DNA from: Datnioides undecimradiatus
Lineage: Eukaryota; Chordata; Actinopteri; Lobotiformes; Datnioididae
Direction of reading: 5' to 3'
Assembly (NCBI GenBank): GCA_008933995.1
Contig: WARS01000026.1
Location: 8,198,501-8,262,500 of the forward strand
Length of the DNA: 64,000 nt
Made by a program: the position numbers and the translations under genes. The notes under the pieces were generated by a model that was not told where the DNA came from, searched no databases, and saw nothing but the letters and a program-made list of their open reading frames with translations. Below are positions 60,501 through 64,000 of the stretch, piece after piece (position 1 is the first letter of the stretch; the number at the start of each line of letters is the position of its first letter).

Positions 60501-60936
60501 GTTTACTGACAAAGCAAAAAGAGAGAGAGGACAAGATGGTGGAGGTAAGAAGGAGGAGGGAGCTGAGACTGTTGTCATATTTGCAAATTATAAACATACA
60601 GAATAAACTAGAGAAAACTAAACAATGGCTAAATATTTATTAGGAAAAGTGGCCTGAGTGAGAAAAATATTTTAAATATTTCTTTAGAGACAAAGAAAAC
60701 TAAAATAGAGTTCCTCCCAGAGACAGAGAAGAGAGATCCAACAACATGCTGAGCACTAATTAAAAAGCAAAGACGCTGAAGCAGATGTAGGCCATTCAGC
60801 TCTGTACAGTGTTAGACGCTTCTCAGACTTCTCCCTGTTTGCAGTCTGGGCTGAATTTCACTGCTTGTCATCAGCAGGCTGAGATGACTTATGATAGAGT
60901 TGCGCAAGACCATGTGTGTGAGAGCGTGAGTGCGTG

Positions 60937-60960
60937 AGTGTGTGTGTGTGTGTGTGTGTG
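60937..60960. repeat. (GT)n microsatellite
   Basis: GT dinucleotide run of about 12 units. Confidence 0.9.
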
Positions 60961-63900
60961 TTTGTATGTGAGGATATTTATAAACGATTGAGAGCAGGAG
61001 AGAGCAAAACCCATGAAACTAAGGGCTTACAGAACATGTTGAGTTACTTCAGACTTTAAAAGGCTTACTCTTTGGAGGCTATTTGCATATTCACCGGAGC
61101 ATCACACGGTACATTTACTAAATTTTCCTGCTGTATTGTGCCAATTAATCTGCCACACCAAGGAGTTATAAAACAGGCACTTTACAGCTTTATCATTATA
61201 ATCTATGGTTTCAATGTATCATTAGATCATCAAAATCAAAAGCATTGAACTTGCTAAACAGGGAATAAATGTTTCTAGGCATAATCAGTCCTTGGCTTGC
61301 TTTATGTCTGCGGATCTGCTATTTCAGCGCCAACAGAAACATTGTGAACATTCCAGTGATGAGTTTGCTATCTTTTTCCAACCTTATGAATGGGTACAGT
61401 CACTGAAAAGTAGTGATCACTAAACAATATCACATGCATGCCAAAGACCTGTTTAAGAGTGTTTAAAAAGAAAAAAAATGTTGAAAGACAAGACAGATTA
61501 GAACTGACATTACTTTCTATAGGAGTATGGAATAATCTTTCCTGGCAGAGAGACTCAGCTTTGTTCAGGGGGCTTCATCTCCTCTGGATTTGAGTAGGAT
61601 TTAGTCAGCCGTCCTTCAGACAAAGGGGCAGAGGGCAAAAGGCCAAGAGAACAGAAAAAATGTATGTATGGAAGAGATGAACAAACAAATGAAAAAGGGA
61701 GGCAGGGGCATTATGAAGCAGAGGAAACTGCGACATGTCAGGCAAAAGTCCTGTAGCCATGGAGAAAGTTTTATCCCATACTATTAATAATTTTGTAGAA
61801 TTTTTTGAACAGCATACAGCAACTGTTGGAGCTTAATGCAACTACTGAGACAATTTTATAAACAACATAGGAAAAGTAAACTCTAACTTTGCTGTGATTA
61901 ACTTTTCGGGCATTTTTATGAGCACATCAATGACTCAAAGACAGAGAAGAAAGGATATCAAGGGAGTGATAATAAATGCATGAAAGGATCAAGAAGCGTT
62001 GTGGGAAGAGGCTGGTGGACAGAGAGGGGGAATGGCACAAAGCAGCTGCTGGTTGGTAAGAGGAGTCGGGGAGAAGGACAGAAGGATCGACTGAAGACGG
62101 AGGGAGGACATTTCACTGTGGCATCTCTAAATGCTACTGAGGCAAAACAGGAGACCTTATGTAACTGTTTATTAATGTGGGTGAGCAAGCGATAAAGCAT
62201 TTTAATACAGCAGTGCTAGAGCTGCGCAACAAGAGTTTCCTTCCCTTTTGATAAATGCTTCTTTCTCTGCATGTCCCTGCAGCGCCCTGCAGGAAGACGG
62301 ATGTATAGTATACAACCAACATATAAACTATTGTAATGTTATTACTTGTAACGTAATGTTTTACTTGTAATAATTACTATTTCAAATGTAACTGACAACT
62401 GACAATTGCTATTCTGGAGCCATTATTTACTTTGTCTATTCTATCTAGAAGAAGATTTCTGCAGACTGAACTCCTCATTGCTCCACACTTCATGTAAACT
62501 TCCTCACATTAATATATTAAAAAAACAGAAATGTCAAATTTTCATCCTGTTTTCTTCCTTGTTTTTCACTATTAATGGTTTGACAGATGTTTCTATTAAT
62601 CATGTCATTTTCTTGGGGCTTCTTCTTCTGTAATCATGCATTGGTTTTCCAACTGAAGAATTGGCTCCACTTATCTTGATGAACCAACTCCTAATAATCA
62701 TACCTCAGCATTCACTTGCTTTTTCTTTTCCCAATTTCTTTCTATACATTTGGATGGACATCCACCTTATGTAATATTACTTTTGCAGTAGAACAGACTG
62801 TTTGTAAAAAAAAACAAAAACATTCCTTTATGCCTCCTACTCTCCTCCTCACTTATGAAATTGATTTAGCCCCTCTTATTCACTGCACAACAGCAGATGA
62901 TTAATGCCTCATTAGGGCATTGTGCACATACATGCACACACACAGCACATATTTCATCCATTAGCGTCTTCCAAAGGCCCTTATTAGAGTTTAAGAATGT
63001 ATGATTCAGAGCCAGCCGAGGAGCAGCACCCTGAAATTCAGATTCAATAAAAAGATTTATTTTCTTTGATGTTACAACCTTGCTCCTCCATCCACCTTTA
63101 AGTCAGGAGAAAGTAAAGCTGCAGCATTAGATGATGAGCTTTCTGCTACAGTCTTCTGCAGTTATGAATGGTCTATGCAGTACATAACCCAGATCCTGAG
63201 GCTGACCTAGCGGAAGTGCCAGATGCCTGTTTGCGTCCTGGTTTGACCCTCCCCTCTCGCATGACTCCATTCATTGAGGACGACCTTTAACCCCTGCCTG
63301 TGTCAGTGCAAGAGCTTTAACCTCTTGTGGTCTGGAAGGGAGGAAAAAAGAGCTAATGTTGCATTCATTTCAAAAGGAATTTTGCAACCAGCAATAATAC
63401 TGACACAAGACACACATAGACCAGGCAACTATGGTTTATATGGATATATAAAAGGATACAACCACCTGAGAAGAAGTGGATGGCTCCACTTGGGAAGCCA
63501 TGTCAGCAGTCTGGATGTGGGTTAGACATCCCAGACTAGCGTGGGGGCGGGTAGCTGCTCCTCTGAATCTGACCTTCAACAACCAGCTGTAATGTCTCCT
63601 TTGAGAGAAGAGGATTGGTGGTGGGGTGGCCGAAGGGGGATGGAGAGGTGGTGGACTCAGCCTGCCTGTCTGCCTGCCTAGCCTAAACCCTCCTGGTGAC
63701 TCTTAGCAGACTGAGTCAAAGACCAGGCAGCAATTATGTTAAAAACAGAGCTGTCTTTCTCCCGCCACACTGACCCCCTCACTGCATTTGGTTGCTCTGG
63801 TGTCTTGTTTATGCGAGCTCAGTGTTTTCCATTCATGTTACCCTGCTGTGGTGACAGCGTACCTGACCAAGGACAGATAAGAAAGAAAAGCTTGTTCCCC

Positions 63901-64000
63901 CTCCCCTCTTCACTTCGTCAGACCTCTTTCTCTTGTTCATTTAAACTGATCTTTGTTCTGTTATCAGCACACTGGATCCCACACTGATGAGTATTGACAG

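Larger units (their letters stand above)
47870..64000 (-). other. Probable 5' intron of slc2a4rg; no supported exon
   Basis: I read both strands for the N-terminal family domain (in ZNF395 it contains a VYVWYGGQE-like block) and for promoter or CpG-island sequence, and found none I can support. The content is AT-rich unique-looking sequence, microsatellites (49641, 51192, 51351, 51499, 60937), an L2 tail at 47961 and scattered purine or pyrimidine tracts. The longest open frame (58828-59331 plus) has no recognisable domain and is treated as chance. Where slc2a4rg starts, and whether another gene begins here, cannot be told from sequence alone. Confidence 0.5.

Noticed and set aside
1-64000. 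CRISPR arrays, operons, ribosome-binding sites, tRNA or rRNA genes, viral-type elements
   Set aside because: The window is vertebrate. No spaced direct-repeat array, tRNA cloverleaf, rRNA sequence, or gag/pol/env-like frame was recognised; the tandem arrays seen are simple microsatellites.

Overview
The window looks like a stretch of a ray-finned (teleost) fish chromosome. Its coding DNA is split into short exons with GT/AG splice sites. It has dense (CA/GT)n microsatellites, an L2/Maui-type LINE fragment and a typical teleost L2 3' tail, and the two genes I recognise are vertebrate transcription factors. I cannot name the species. No bacterial, plasmid or CRISPR-like feature is present.

Left half, plus strand: the 3' part of zbtb46, a BTB zinc-finger transcription factor. 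Positions 1-13592 are intron upstream of exon 3; the BTB-encoding exon lies before the window. The canonical exons are 13593-13874, 25428-25603 (two C2H2 fingers) and 25708-26148 (end of finger 2, a degenerate third finger, an acidic tail and the family-typical C-terminus DFAWIS). A 3' UTR of about 4.2 kb probably follows.

Inside the last large zbtb46 intron (13875-25427) lies a second set of same-strand exons at 19670-19992, 21479-21521 and 21629-22428. They join in one frame and encode a 388-residue tail with four C2H2/C2HC fingers and its own stop. The first acceptor has the same phase as the canonical exon 4 acceptor, so the set could be an alternative C-terminus of zbtb46. It could also be an independent nested zinc-finger gene that starts at an internal ATG (19942). 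I do not recognise this tail, and it is the most interesting thing in the window.

Right half, minus strand: the 3' part of a ZNF395/SLC2A4RG/ZNF704-family gene, called slc2a4rg because it lies tail-to-tail with zbtb46, as I recall for the human 20q13.33 orthologues. Seven coding exons (47769-47869, 46092-46330, 43294-43394, 41062-41335, 39817-39957, 37499-37626, 36125-36236) join in frame to give one C2H2 finger and a C-clamp-like C-terminus. The N-terminal exons are not in the window. The two genes appear to end on opposite strands within tens of bases of each other, near 30346-30391.

Everything from 47870 to 64000, and most of 1-13592, is intron-like or intergenic sequence with microsatellites, pyrimidine-rich tracts, repeat relics and a few candidate regulatory motifs. 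All assignments come from reading the sequence and from remembered family sequences; no database search was run.
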